The notes: generated by a model from the letters alone, not told the origin. A stretch of DNA of 64,000 bases from Endomychus coccineus (GCA_958510875.1 OY294068.1:70968633-71032632); one strand, 5' to 3'; numbered from the stretch's first letter, positions 23,452 to 34,500 are shown. Made by a program: numbers and translations.

Positions 23452-25002
23452 TTATATTTTATTTATTCCCACTAATCTTAATAAATTGGAATGCTTTTCA
23501 AAGCCCAAATTTTTAGTGAGTATATCAGCTGGCATTACATCAGTAGACAAATACTGCATTTTTATAATTGAATTTGTAATTTTTTCTCTTACAAAATGAT
23601 GCCCAATATCGATATGCTTACTTCTTTTGTGATATACAGGATTAGCTGTTAAATTAATTGCACTTTGATTATCGTTAAATAATTTGACAGATATTGTGTC
23701 CCCAGTTAATTCAATAACCAATCCTCTTAAATATATAGCTTCCTTGGTAGCCTCAGATATTGCCATATATTCGGCTTCAGTACTCGAGAGAGCTACTGTT
23801 TTTTGTTTGTAACTTTCCCATGAAATAGGAGAACCTGAAAGCTTGTAAACAAAACCCGTGTATGATCTACGATCAATTTTATTAGTTCCCCAATCTGCAT
23901 CCACAAACCCTTGTAACTGTAATTCGTCCCTTGAAAATCGTAATCCATAACTCAAAGTTCCCTTTAAATAGCGTAGGATGCGTTTGGCACATTTCCAATG
24001 ACTTTCATTATAATTATTGTTAAATTGACTTAAGAAACTTACACTGAATGAAATATCAGGTCTAGTCAAAACTGATAGATACATAAGTTTACCAATCAGC
24101 TGTTGGTAAGGGTAACGAGCTCTAATTTCATCACTTGTTTCATCATTATCAAAATCTATTTTAACATCCATTGGGGTTTTAGCGATTTTTGCATCAGACA
24201 TATTAAACTTATGCAACAACTGTATGATATAATTCTTTTGATTTAAAGTAATAACATTTTGTTCATCAAAGTTAATTTCCATACCTAAGCACTCTTTAAT
24301 TATCCCCAAGTCCTTAATTTTGAACTTAGAGCTCAGTTCTCCCTTAAGTAACTTAGTTTCTTTTTCATCGTTACTAAATATAAAGAAATCATCTACATAA
24401 ATTGCAACTATAGTAATACAATCATTTTTCTTTTTGATATATATACAAGATTCATATTTAGACTTTTCAAAATTTAATTCTAACAGTACATTATCTACCC
24501 GATCATTCCAAGCTTTTGATGACTGTTTCAGCCCATATATAGCTTTATTTAATTTCAAGCATTTTGAAACATTTTTATCATCTAAATCTAGGAAACCTTC
24601 AGGCAACTGCATGAACACTGTTTCTTTTAGATAACCATTTAAAAAAGCTGTATTTACATCTAAATGATTTATACGTAATCCTAACTTTGCAGATAATGCA
24701 AATAACAATCTAAGACTAGAATGTCTTACCACTGGTGAGAATGTTTCTTCATAATCTACTCCTGGTTTCTGAGAACAACCCTTCGCCACTAAACGCGCAC
24801 GATATCTCACTAACCCTTCACCATTCACTTTTCGCTTAAAGACCCATTTGCACTTCACTACCGTAGAATTTTCTGGCCACTCTGCAATTTCCCATGCTTG
24901 ATTTTCTTCAAAGCTGTGTAACTCATCAGACATGGCTTTCTTCCACATGTTGGCATCTGGTCTTAATAAGGCTTCTTCTACTGTCATAGGGTCGTTAGTC
25001 AC
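23452..25002 (-). CDS. copia reverse transcriptase and RNase H
   Basis: An open frame of 516 codons encodes the copia reverse transcriptase followed by RNase H. Visible motifs are the W-V-F-K-R-K-V and R-Y-R-A-R-L-V-A-K-G stretch at about residues 53-76; L-D-V-N-T-A-F-L-N-G at about 118-127; the catalytic Y-V-D-D within I-Y-V-D-D-F-F-I-F at about 201-209; and RNase H motifs D-A-D-W-G and S-S-T-E-A-E-Y-M-A, ending in the M-P-A-D-I-L-T-K tail usual for this family. The domain has no internal lesion. It lies in a different frame from the upstream integrase part, so it cannot be made as one polyprotein without a shift; the ATG used to delimit it here is not a natural start. Confidence 0.93.
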   Translation of the reverse strand: MTNDPMTVEEALLRPDANMWKKAMSDELHSFEENQAWEIAEWPENSTVVKCKWVFKRKVNGEGLVRYRARLVAKGCSQKPGVDYEETFSPVVRHSSLRLLFALSAKLGLRINHLDVNTAFLNGYLKETVFMQLPEGFLDLDDKNVSKCLKLNKAIYGLKQSSKAWNDRVDNVLLELNFEKSKYESCIYIKKKNDCITIVAIYVDDFFIFSNDEKETKLLKGELSSKFKIKDLGIIKECLGMEINFDEQNVITLNQKNYIIQLLHKFNMSDAKIAKTPMDVKIDFDNDETSDEIRARYPYQQLIGKLMYLSVLTRPDISFSVSFLSQFNNNYNESHWKCAKRILRYLKGTLSYGLRFSRDELQLQGFVDADWGTNKIDRRSYTGFVYKLSGSPISWESYKQKTVALSSTEAEYMAISEATKEAIYLRGLVIELTGDTISVKLFNDNQSAINLTANPVYHKRSKHIDIGHHFVREKITNSIIKMQYLSTDVMPADILTKNLGFEKHSNLLRLVGINKI

Positions 25003-25022
25003 TAGGCTCTCTGCACAGTAAG

Positions 25023-25677
25023 TTACATAAAGTCCTGAAATGTATCAGAATGTGACAAGGTTTCTTCTTGGATATATGATTCATTCTCTGATTTATTTAA
25101 ATCTATATCTGGTGTATTTTCCCCCACTGAAACTACTGTTTCATTATTAATTTGTATTGGTATTAGGACTTCATCTTGCTTTTCTTCCATTATCTCCACA
25201 TCTCGACATATATTTACTTTACCAGAATCTGGATTGTATAATCTATACCCTTTACTTGTTTCACTGTAGCCCACTAATATATGTTTTTTAGATTTCTTAT
25301 CCCACTTTAATCTTTTTTCTTTAGGCACATGTGTCATTACTTCACTACCAAATATTCTCAAGTGACTAATATCGGGTTTTGTCCCAAACCATAATTCAAA
25401 TGGGGTTTTATCAATAAAACTTGAATTAGTGCTTCTGTTACGTAAATATACTGCTGTACCAACTGCTTCTGCCCATAATGGTTAATCAAGTTTGGCATCG
25501 AACAATAAACATCTGGCTTTCTCCACTATTGTCCTGTTTAAACGTTCAGCTGCACCATTTTGCTCTGGGGTGTAAGCGGTACTGGTTTGATGTATAATGC
25601 CTGAGGAATTTCTGGAATTCACCTCCACAGAATTCTCCACCATTATCAGTCCTCAATATCTTTATTTTCTTTTCTGT
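25023..25677 (-). pseudogene. copia integrase C-terminal part, with a frameshift and stop
   Basis: This joins the integrase core to the reverse transcriptase. Downstream of the TAG at 25678-25680 the frame continues with R-T-D-N-G-G-E-F, the second catalytic Asp region of the DDE integrase. A one-base shift near 25600-25612 is needed to reach the P-E-Q-N-G-A-A-E-R motif with the catalytic Glu. In the new frame a TAA interrupts at 25482-25484. The frame is then open from 25361 to 25023 (I-F-G-S-E-V to an acidic linker), after which another one-base shift near 25005-25030 is needed to enter the reverse transcriptase. All lesions are point changes or single-base indels. Confidence 0.85.
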
Positions 25678-27216
25678 CTAATTTTCTACCATGTTTTTAA
25701 ACTGTTTAAAACATTCAAATGTTTGATCTTTTGATTTAAGGAAATAAACAAAAGCCATTTTGCTTAAATCATCCAAGAAAATAAGAAAGAACTTAGCACC
25801 TCCAACAGATTTCGCCTCCATCGGTCCACAAACATCAGCATGAATAATTTCCAAGAGATTGTTTGACTTTAAACTTTTATGAGAAAACGATAATCTAGTT
25901 TGCTTACCTTCATTACAAATTTCACAGCTATGTTTATCTATTTTTGAAGTATCTGTATATGCCATTCCATCCACTGCACCAGAGTTCATCTTCTTCAGTT
26001 CATTCATATTCAAATGTCCTAATCTGCGATGCCAAGTTTTAACTGATACATGGTTTGACACAAAACATTGTTCATTAGAAATAGTCTGTAGTTTGTACAT
26101 ATTTTGTTCTAAATTTGCAACACCTATTAGCTGGTTGTTTTTATTAAAAATCTTACAACCTTTACTATCAAATTCAACCTTGTTTCCTTTCTTGATGAGT
26201 TGACTGACTGACAAGAGATTGGTAGCTATATGTGGAGCATACAACACGTTTGTTACGGCTACTTGGAAAGTCTTATCGTTCACAATGGTTGTAACATTTG
26301 AATTTCCAGTACACTCAACCATTATTTTCGATTTATTCGCGACCAAAATTTCACGAGGTCCTTGGGAGTTTACTTCAACTAACCAATGTTTATTTGACGT
26401 TATGTGAGAACTGGCTCCCGAGTCTACATACCAGTCATTCTTATTAAACGATTGTCCGCCCAAAAATATTGCACTAAATACATTTGCACTGTCATTGTTG
26501 CCTCTTCTATTAGGTTTAACTTCACAATTGCTTTTATAGTGACCTATTTGTTTACAACGATAACATCGAATTTCCCGTTTTATACTTTTGGCATTGACGT
26601 TTGACGTTGACGGTTGGTTGTGACTACCAACCTTTTTCTGGTTCCACGATGACTTGCTGATAAAAGCATTTCCTACCTTATCGTCATCTTCCATTTCCAG
26701 CAATTTGGTTTTTATGGAATCTGAAGTTATTTTTATGCCACTATGTTCAATCGCCATAATCATCGGAAAGTATTTGTCTGATAGTCCCGCTAGCAATAGA
26801 GATCCTATCCACTCTTCAGCAATATTGAATCCCGTGCTTCTTAAACGTTGCGATGTTTCTATTACGTGGTTCACGTAATTCGCCATGCTGTCCATGTTTT
26901 CTAAACGCGCGGAGATTAATGATCGTAGCAGTGTGATTTTTCTGGCAAAACCGGCATCATCATATAACGTTTTTAATTTCTTCCATAGTTCTTCTGCTGT
27001 TATGGTATCTTTGATATGAATAAATATCGAAGTATCTACCGTTAAAATCAGTTTGGCTCTTGCTTGAATCACTTTGTTAGCATCTGCCTCTGTTCCTTCT
27101 ATGCATTTGGAAAAACCATCCAGAACTAGGAAGTTCTCGGCAGCAAATGCCCATTCCGAATAATTCTCACGACCTTTTAGTTTAGGTACACTCGCGAAAT
27201 AATTATTACTAGCCAT
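25678..27216 (-). CDS. copia Gag, protease and integrase N-terminal part
   Basis: I place the start at the ATG at 27214-27216, just inside the primer-binding site, giving M-A-S-N-N-Y-F; the open frame extends 31 codons further into the LTR but that part is leader. The 512-codon product has a copia Gag (UBN2-like) region in the first 200 residues; a zinc knuckle C-Y-R-C-K-Q-I-G-H-Y-K-S-N-C at about 220-233; an aspartic protease site W-Y-V-D-S-G-A-S-S-H at about 262-271; a GAG-pre-integrase motif W-H-R-R-L-G-H-L-N; the H-x-C-x2-C zinc site; and the first catalytic Asp of integrase in I-H-A-D-V-C-G-P. It ends at a TAG inside the integrase core. Confidence 0.93.
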   Translation of the reverse strand: MASNNYFASVPKLKGRENYSEWAFAAENFLVLDGFSKCIEGTEADANKVIQARAKLILTVDTSIFIHIKDTITAEELWKKLKTLYDDAGFARKITLLRSLISARLENMDSMANYVNHVIETSQRLRSTGFNIAEEWIGSLLLAGLSDKYFPMIMAIEHSGIKITSDSIKTKLLEMEDDDKVGNAFISKSSWNQKKVGSHNQPSTSNVNAKSIKREIRCYRCKQIGHYKSNCEVKPNRRGNNDSANVFSAIFLGGQSFNKNDWYVDSGASSHITSNKHWLVEVNSQGPREILVANKSKIMVECTGNSNVTTIVNDKTFQVAVTNVLYAPHIATNLLSVSQLIKKGNKVEFDSKGCKIFNKNNQLIGVANLEQNMYKLQTISNEQCFVSNHVSVKTWHRRLGHLNMNELKKMNSGAVDGMAYTDTSKIDKHSCEICNEGKQTRLSFSHKSLKSNNLLEIIHADVCGPMEAKSVGGAKFFLIFLDDLSKMAFVYFLKSKDQTFECFKQFKNMVEN

Positions 27217-27243
27217 TATACACTCAAAAAATACTACACATAA

Positions 27244-27258
27244 CCTGGGACCATAACC
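27244..27258 (-). other. copia primer-binding site (initiator tRNA-Met half type)
   Basis: Directly next to the 5' LTR the coding strand reads GGTTATGGTCCCAGG. It differs by one base from the complement of the anticodon-arm region of initiator tRNA-Met (GGTTATGGGCCCAG), the internal primer used by Drosophila copia. It does not start with TGG, so it does not match a tRNA 3' end. Confidence 0.8.
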
Positions 27259-27424
27259 TGTTGAACAGAGTGAAAATGAAACACGTGTGTATATTTGAGT
27301 TATCAGCATAAGACTAAAAACTTTATTATATCAGAGTACAGAATATATGTGACATAGACAGTGATTCATAGATCAGCAATGACAAGCACAGAACAAATAT
27401 AAGTGTATTGATATAAAATTAACA
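27259..27424 (-). repeat. copia 5' LTR
   Basis: This LTR is 166 bases long with TGTTGA at one end and TTAACA at the other, identical by eye to the 3' LTR. The target duplication TATTT follows at 27425-27429. Promoter and poly(A) signals for the reverse-strand transcript should lie here. Confidence 0.95.
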
Positions 27425-27558
27425 TATTTTGCATTCCGTTGATTATTCAATGGAACAACCATGTTGTATTAAATTTTCATAAACTCAATAAAAAAAATTT
27501 CGTACTACAAAATACTTCGGTTGTTTTGAAATAAACTACAAACCTTACTAATAGCAAC

Positions 27559-28662
27559 CAGGGCCGGACCTAGAGTTTAAGGGGCCCCGGGGCAAGACTA
27601 AGTTCGGGGCCCTATTTCTCTATTGAGTTTGTTAACTCAATTTTTTCCAATTTTTGTAAAAAAAAAAGAAACAAGGCATTATTATTTCTATTCATAAATA
27701 TTTTGTTTTATTTGTCTTACACATTTTTCACGTTGTATTACATATTAATTTGTAAGTTAAAATATCAGACATTATAACATCATCAATCATGTAAAGTAGT
27801 AATATATTCTTAGCTATAATATTAGATGGTACTTTCATCCCTTACATTACAAAATTATGAATTATATAGAGAAGGATGAGATATTCGGGTAGTCATTATA
27901 AATCACCTTTAATTCGCTAATATTCAGAAGTTGTTCGATAAGATTTTAGTATTAAAAGATTAAACTAATGTTCATAATCACGATTCGATATTTGAGAAAA
28001 AAAATTTTGAACTTTTATTTTTCTCGCTTTTGAAGAGATAAATTGTTCAATGACTTTATCGAAATCAATTGTGCGCGCTCTCAGATTTTCGATTGATAAC
28101 AATGATACGTTGCTCAGCCTTTCTTGTTGCATCGAGCTCCGCAAGTAACTTTTGATTAATTTTAATTTGGAAAACGATCGTTCAGCTTTTGCCGTAGTGA
28201 CTGGGACTGTCAGAAACATGAGAAGGGCTGTACAAACATCTGGGTAGCTGAATGACAGTAACGCATTTTCAATTATCAAAAAATGAGCTAGCTCTTTTAC
28301 GACATGTATATCCGAAAAAGGGGTAACTTCGGAAAAAACGCTCCATAAAATGATAAATTCTTTACGTTTATAAAATCTCACACTTCTAACAATACCGTTT
28401 TTTTCTGAGCTCAAGATTTGTACAGAATCTTATAGGTTTAGAGGTAATTATATTAAACAGATTTTTCGCAATAGCTTTTATTATTCTAAATAAATAAATT
28501 AATCAGTTAATAAATTTTCACATAACGAAGAACAATGAGACAGCGCTAAAAATGCTTGCACTTCGAAACATTTTTTCTGTTTTTGTCCTTCGCTCAGGGG
28601 GCCCCCCGAGTCCGGGGGCCCCGGGGCATTGCCCCGGTTGCTCTATTGTAGTTCCGGCCCTG
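27559..28662. mobile_element. hAT element, internally deleted
   Basis: The 1104-base element is bounded by inverted repeats CAGGGCCGGACCTAG and CAGGGCCGGAACTAC (complement of the right end) and by a perfect 8-base target duplication ATAGCAAC at 27551-27558 and 28663-28670. GC-rich GGGGCCCCGGGGC blocks lie just inside both ends. An 8-base duplication and CAGGG ends are diagnostic of hAT. Only the C-terminal end of a transposase remains inside, so it is a deletion derivative of an autonomous element. Confidence 0.95.
27965..28414 (-). pseudogene. hAT transposase C-terminal dimerisation domain
   Basis: A reverse-strand frame of 149 codons carries the hAT C-terminal dimerisation region: an L-x-F-L-T-V-P-V-T-T-A-K-A-E-R-S-F-S-K-L motif at about residues 67-84, followed by L-K-L-I-K-S-Y-L-R-S-S-M and the N-V-S-L-L-S-I-E tail. 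The catalytic core expected upstream is absent. It resembles the zinc-finger MYM-type-1-like hAT transposases common in arthropods. It is not functional alone. Confidence 0.9.
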
Positions 28663-28670
28663 ATAGCAAC

Positions 28671-29654
28671 CATGGCAACCTTTATAATAAATAGCTTCTT
28701 TATTAAAGAATACTTATTTGCAAATAAATTTAATGCCTCACAAATTATCATTTGATAACTTAATGTTAACTTATCTAAACATATTAGTATTGAATTAATG
28801 CTAAGCTAAAGTAGTTTTCAACTATAGCGTGGTCAAATATAAATTCATATTTGATGTTGACTGGCTATTTCAAATTTAACCTGTGCTTTTCTCAACATTT
28901 TTCGCAAATGAATGAGTACTTGATTTTGAATGTACTGTCAAACAAATCTCTTTTTACAATGGTAATAAACGGAATCTCACGTCTCAGTCCTAACGTATAT
29001 TTTTATATAGGTACATGTACAAATCGGAATTCGTTGTGCTTAAATTTTGTATAATCATCACCAATGTTCTATACTTTATTTAGCTGTATACTATTCAAAG
29101 AATTCTATTTGCTAATATGGTCGAGTACTCTTAATATAATTAATATTTTGGCAATCTCCAGACTAAACGAACCTGACAATCTAGGTCAATTTTCCAATAT
29201 TAATGTGTTACATTCAATTTCCGGAGCATTAACAGTAATATTGAATGCTAAATGTTTGGAATTTGCTTAGAAAAACAATAATTAATTAGTAATTACTCCA
29301 TACATTATCTTTACGAATTACAAAAAAACTGGATTATTGCGTAATTCAGGCTTATATACATTGTGTTGTCTGATTGTCTGGATAAATGCTATAAGCTTTG
29401 TTGTGTTGTTGCTTTTATTTGTTATAATTCTATTACTTGATGTTTTATGGATGGAGTTTACTCCAGATCTCAGTCATGACAAACTGAATACATTGCAATT
29501 CATTTCGGTTAGTTGAAGGTATTCCATTGTGCAAAGTATTAATTGTTCCTGGTTTGGAATGCTCGTCAAAGACGATCACATAACCACATTCTTGATATAG
29601 ATTAAACAATAAGGTGCGCATTTTTATGGAGTTGCTCAAATACTTTGAGTTGTG
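28671..29654. other. AT-rich, no recognised gene
   Basis: Several short ORFs on both strands at 28851-29639 are rich in hydrophobic and Asn/Ile codons as expected by chance in AT-rich DNA. Nothing else is seen. Confidence 0.45.
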
Positions 29655-29844
29655 AAGGATAAAAAAACCAAGTTAATCTCTAATAGATCTGACAAAGAAC
29701 GAATTGATGAGAAGCTTTAAGTCATAGTAGAAATATCATGGATAGAGTCAAGGATTAAAAAATCAAGTTTATCTCTAATAGATCTGACAAAGAACGAATT
29801 GATGAGAACCTTTAAGTCATAGTAGAAACATCATGGATAGAGTC
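29655..29844 (+). repeat. Tandem duplication, two 95-bp units
   Basis: The units 29655-29749 and 29750-29844 both run from AAGGATNAAAAAA through CTCTAATAGATCTGACAAAG to CATGGATAGAGTC. They differ at only a few positions, so the duplication is fairly recent. The second unit ends about 20 bases before the inverted-repeat element at 29867. Confidence 0.9.
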
Positions 29845-29866
29845 CAGATAAAAGAGAGCGTGTTGA

Positions 29867-30275
29867 CTCCCGTTACGTAAGTGACGACATCAACGGGTGT
29901 CAATATTCCTAGCGACGAGCTAACTACCAATTGATATACCGAATTCAATGAGATGAAACGAAAATTTCAAATAACCTGGTAACCTAGTATTTCCTAAAAT
30001 GTATAAAAATTAAAAACTAACCCGTGAAAAATTTTACAAACTAACCTGCGATAACGTTGCCGCCTGGGGTTTCGAACCTACGCTGTTAGAAACAAAAGAA
30101 TATGGAGGCCAGAACGTTAGCGGCTGGGCTAGAATTGTCGATGCAGGCTCAATATTTAATTCGGTATATCGACTGTTAATACGCTTGCCGCTAGGGATGT
30201 TGAGATGACGTGTGTTCATCGACCAATCAGTCTTGGAATGCGTCATATATAATAACATCACTCATGTAACGGGAG
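29867..30275. mobile_element. Inverted-repeat element with CTCCCGTTAC ends
   Basis: CTCCCGTTACGTAAGTGACG at the left is matched by the complement of the right end, CTCCCGTTACATGAGTGATG. A second inverted pair (GATATACCGAATT near 29933 and AATTCGGTATATC near 30158) lies inside. No target duplication is evident. The interior holds a tRNA-like segment. A non-autonomous element is likely, but the class is not assigned. Confidence 0.65.
30060..30135 (-). other. tRNA-like segment (A box and B box)
   Basis: On the reverse strand TAGCCCAGCCGC (30120-30131) resembles an RNA polymerase III A box. About 40 bases later AGGTTCGAAACC (30068-30079) matches the B-box consensus closely. There is no foldable intact tRNA cloverleaf that I can see. 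A tRNA-derived SINE part is the likeliest reading; the B-box block is repeated at 38803-38814 in a related element. Confidence 0.35.
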
Positions 30276-30319
30276 CACAATAGGCTGCCGGAACTCCACT
30301 ATGTAGTAGAAAATAGTCC

Positions 30320-31597
30320 CAGTCAGAAAAGAGACCGACTTTCTAAAAAAAAACTGGGCGTGATATCGAAATTTTTTCTTTATGATATTCTATGGCCCAC
30401 GTAGGTCATTCGTGACTAGCAAACCTAACTCCGACGACCTCCCATTCACCCCTAAACGCTAAATTAACACTATTGTCACCCCCTTATTTAAGATAGTTTT
30501 TAATTTATAAAAAAATGAAAACTTAGCCTCTAAAATGGGTACCAGGAGGTTTTTTGGGTCACTGAACACGAATCTAAGGTCATTTTCCCGGAAAATTCAT
30601 TCTGTGGACGGAAAATTTGGTTATTTTTCACGTGATTATCGTTTCATATATAGAAATTGACAGTCGCGTGTTTCTATCCAAAGTAGCAGAAAAAACAGGA
30701 AAATTTGCCAAAATTGGAAAATATTTCCCCGTCATTGAAATTATCGTGTGATAGGACCCTATAGGGTTTATTTTTGGTCGCTGATTACGAATTTGATAAT
30801 TAAAAAGTTCAAAAATATCATTTTCCGGAAAATTATTATGAATTCTTCATTTTTTGAATGTAATATTTTGGGTGTCGTGTTGATTTAGGTTTATATTTTC
30901 GGTGTCCATGTTAAATTACAAAATTGAAAGTAATGCCAAAATTGAATGAACAATTAATAAATAGTGTATTTAAAATTACTTTCAGAATTTATTTTAAACA
31001 AAATGTTATTGTCAAATGACACATCATATTGCAATACTGTAGCTTTAACTAAACAGGTACAAACTTGTATAAATTAAAACAAAAATGCTTGTATTTTTAA
31101 AAATTTCCCATATTTTCCACATAATCCTAATGTTATTTTTGAATGCTTTTGATGTCAAATTGTTAATCAGCGACCAAAAAAACCTCGATAGGGTCCTATC
31201 ACACGATAATTTCACTGAAGTGGAAAATTTTTCTTCTCAGGTTTTCCACTGTTTTCCGCAAATTTTTGCGAGTTTGGATCGAAATACGCGACTGTCAACC
31301 TCTATTATGTATAAAACGATGATCACGTGAAAAATAACCAAATTTTCCCGATTTTCCGACCATAGAGAAATGATCTTGGATTCATGTTCAGCGACCCCAA
31401 AAAAATCTAGAACCCATTTTGGAGGTTTAATTTTCATTTTTTATGTATTAAAAATTATCTCGAAAAAGGGATTGAAAATAGGGTTAATTTAGCGTTTTGC
31501 TGGTCACGAATGACCTACGTGAGCCATAGAACATCATGCAAAAAAAAATCAATACAACACCCTGCTTTTTTTTTAAGTTTCCGGCTTATTGACTGAA
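30320..31597. repeat. About 1.25-kb long inverted repeat (foldback-like)
   Basis: The left arm (about 30320-30800) and right arm (about 31150-31597) are imperfect complements. Landmarks are CACGTAGGTCATTCGTGA near 30401 against TCACGAATGACCTACGTG near 31505, CACGTGATTATCGTTT near 30638 against its complement near 31315, and GTGTGATAGGACCCTAT near 30748 against ATAGGGTCCTATCACAC near 31188. The central spacer of about 350 bases codes for nothing. The ORFs at 31085-31330 and 31237-31437 are products of the arm. No target duplication is clear. Confidence 0.85.
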
Positions 31598-34500
31598 CTA
31601 AACGTGATATAAATATGGATCAACATCAAAATTGGTCTTACAGTGAAAAAAAAATAACCACATTAATCTTATCAGCATAAAATTGAACTTTTATTGTAAT
31701 ACAAAAAAAAACACGTGTTACTGTTATTGAAGTAACTGTCAATGAAGTCCGAAATGTTTATTCTATAATAAAATAAATCTTTACCATGGATACGATAACG
31801 GATTCCCATTATAATCAAATGATTCTTACTGAAATTTTGATGTAGAATATCTCCGAAACCAAGAGAGAGTTCTGCTAATCTACACCTAACAGACTTGAAT
31901 GCGATACACATCGCAAATATTTCATTCATCCTAGGATCTAAAAATTCGAGTCTATATAAAATATTTTCCTCGGATTTTCGATATTTCATATTTTATTATA
32001 GTGTTTCTGCCAAAATTCAGTTCCATCATTAATTTAGTCTTCATAATGATAACACTATTAAGAATGATGTGCTGAAAATGATTCAAATGAATTAATGTTA
32101 AAATTTTACCTTCCAACTTCATACAATAATCTTTATTTACTCCATTTTGTTCGAATCGAAATGACGTAACAAAAGGAATATGCAATTGATTTTGTTAATT
32201 TTTGGAAGGCATGAAATCTGGCAAGACTGCATTTAGAATTCCACCTTACCACATTATCTATCATAAAACATTTTATCTGCAAAGAAAAACTCAAAAATCG
32301 TGGTTCTTTTCAGTTCAAAGATATATTAGATCAAAATTCTAGTGTCTAGTTTCATATACCCAGAAAAGATTTAATGTTTAAACATTTCTTTAACTTTAAT
32401 CCCACGGAGAAATAATTTATGTATCTATCTCTTACATATGTACCAAAAAGAAGGAAGCTTTATTATGGTTCTTGGGAGTAATTTTGATTTGCATGGTCAT
32501 ATTTAGTGTATTTGAGAGAGCGAACAAAGATAGATAAAATTACCGAAGTAAAGTCTCTTAAGCAGGGCAACATTGGACGTATTATTGTTTATTAGGAGCA
32601 CTGGGATTGGACAATCGTTTTTGGATGGATGCCGTTGTTATACTCTCTTAATGTTATCCAGGTTATATTTAACAGCAATACCTATATGCATACGAATATT
32701 AATTCTATAACATTCTATTCATAGTGACTAACTCTAATATTAAATGGTGAAAGGTTTCACTTACTCATTTTGTATTCTCATTCACCATCATTACATATTA
32801 TATTTTATCAGTATTAATCGTCTCAAAAATGGATGTATACCATTAATACGAATGTAATTTATTTATTGGCAATATTAAGGACTGAATTTTAAAACGTTTA
32901 TTGTTAATGCGTGTATATTTTATAAAAGTTCTAAATGTATAAAGATGATGTATATTATGTACTTATCAAGTGAAATATTATAGTACTCTAAAACTAATTT
33001 TTATATCCATTAATTGATCCTTAATATCGTAAACTTCATTAGTTCAATGTAAAATAACAGTAAAAATATATTGAATTCCAAATGTCCTGTTTGTAATTAA
33101 ATTCGAAAGTATTGCTCAGGTAATTGTGCATATATTTGTATATTTGTGTAATTAGAATGTATTATAGATCACAATGTCTAGTTAATTGTAATAAATTAAC
33201 GTGGTTACTTGAATGTTAGGCTTAACTTTATTGAAATAAAACGAATTTTTATATTCATTTGTTAATATGTATGTGATTGGCAACTATTATATTCCTTAAA
33301 ATGCTTAGTGAAAATTGGCTTTTAAAATATAAATATTTCAACATTTTTCATCTATTTATTTAGAAGCATATTCCTACCTCTTTGTCAATGTCCAGAAATA
33401 TTTATATAGGTCAGTATCCCTACGAATTCGGTGGCTTTTATCATACATTCTACCTAACATTTGTGTCTCGTGTAAACATATTTAAAGTCAGAATAAAGGT
33501 TATGCATTTTTCCAAATTGATATTCAAACAGATTATAAAAAGATTTTTATTAGATAAAAGTTGGGTTCCACCCACAATGTGTGGCATTGAAGACATTAAA
33601 TAATTCATAAGAAAATAAAAAATATTTAACTATACACACATTTTCTTGTAACCGATGTCGAATTTCAAACTATTCTGTTTGGAAAATTATTTTTTTTGCA
33701 TTTTCTTGTGTTGTTTCACATTTAAGGTCTCCTGAATTCCAATTGACAATTTAAAAACATATGTTTGTTTACTTGTGGTTGTACTTTATTGCTGCAGTAT
33801 ATCACGTTAGATTTTTATAAAATTCTATTTTTTCATGATAAAAATTTCCAAGGAGAACTAAAGCTACTAGTTCGATAAGTATTATATCAATTATATCTCA
33901 TATATTTCTATACTAGAATTATCTGTTCTACCATTTTTGTTTTGTTATTGGATAATGAATCTGAACCACATGTGTTCTATTTATTTATCCATTAAATTTC
34001 TTTACGGTTAGTTCCATACAGTTATGTAGAATTTCACAAGATCCTTCGAAACGAAACTATTTTTGTTACGGAAAATAACTACAACAAATTTTTCATTTTA
34101 TTCATAAGTTAGCTTATCAATTCCGGAGAATTCTAATAATTATATCTTCATTTTTCCTTTGTTTATTGAAACCTATATGTAGTTGTTTTTATGTATACAT
34201 TAAACGATATGAATTCGTCAGAATCCATCATAATTAATTCATCAAAAATATGCAATTGAAATTCCAATCAAAAAGAAAAAGAATGCTCATTTTCTAAGTA
34301 AAATACGAAAATTGAAATCTCGTATATTTACATTTACACGAGAATTCATTGATGATTCAAAAGTATATCTATTAACAGCTATTTTATTCCTCGTTATTAA
34401 TTAATTTTGATTGAAATACTTTTTCGAAAGTGTGGAACTAAACTTTTAATCTACCGAAAAATGTTCTTGATCAAATTTCATAACATTCAGAAAAACGTCA

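Larger units (their letters stand above)
23265..27424 (-). mobile_element. Ty1/copia LTR retrotransposon, complete but defective
   Basis: The 4160-base element has two 166-base LTRs with TG...CA ends that I read as identical, and a 5-base target duplication TATTT (23260-23264 and 27425-27429). Coding runs on the reverse strand in the copia order gag, protease, integrase, reverse transcriptase, RNase H. Identical LTRs mean recent insertion, yet the polyprotein is interrupted by at least two stops and two frameshifts between 25005 and 25680. The gag, protease and reverse transcriptase blocks are intact. Confidence 0.97.

Noticed and set aside
26219..26878. Forward ORFs of 62-74 codons
   Set aside because: Antisense shadows of the copia Gag/protease frame.
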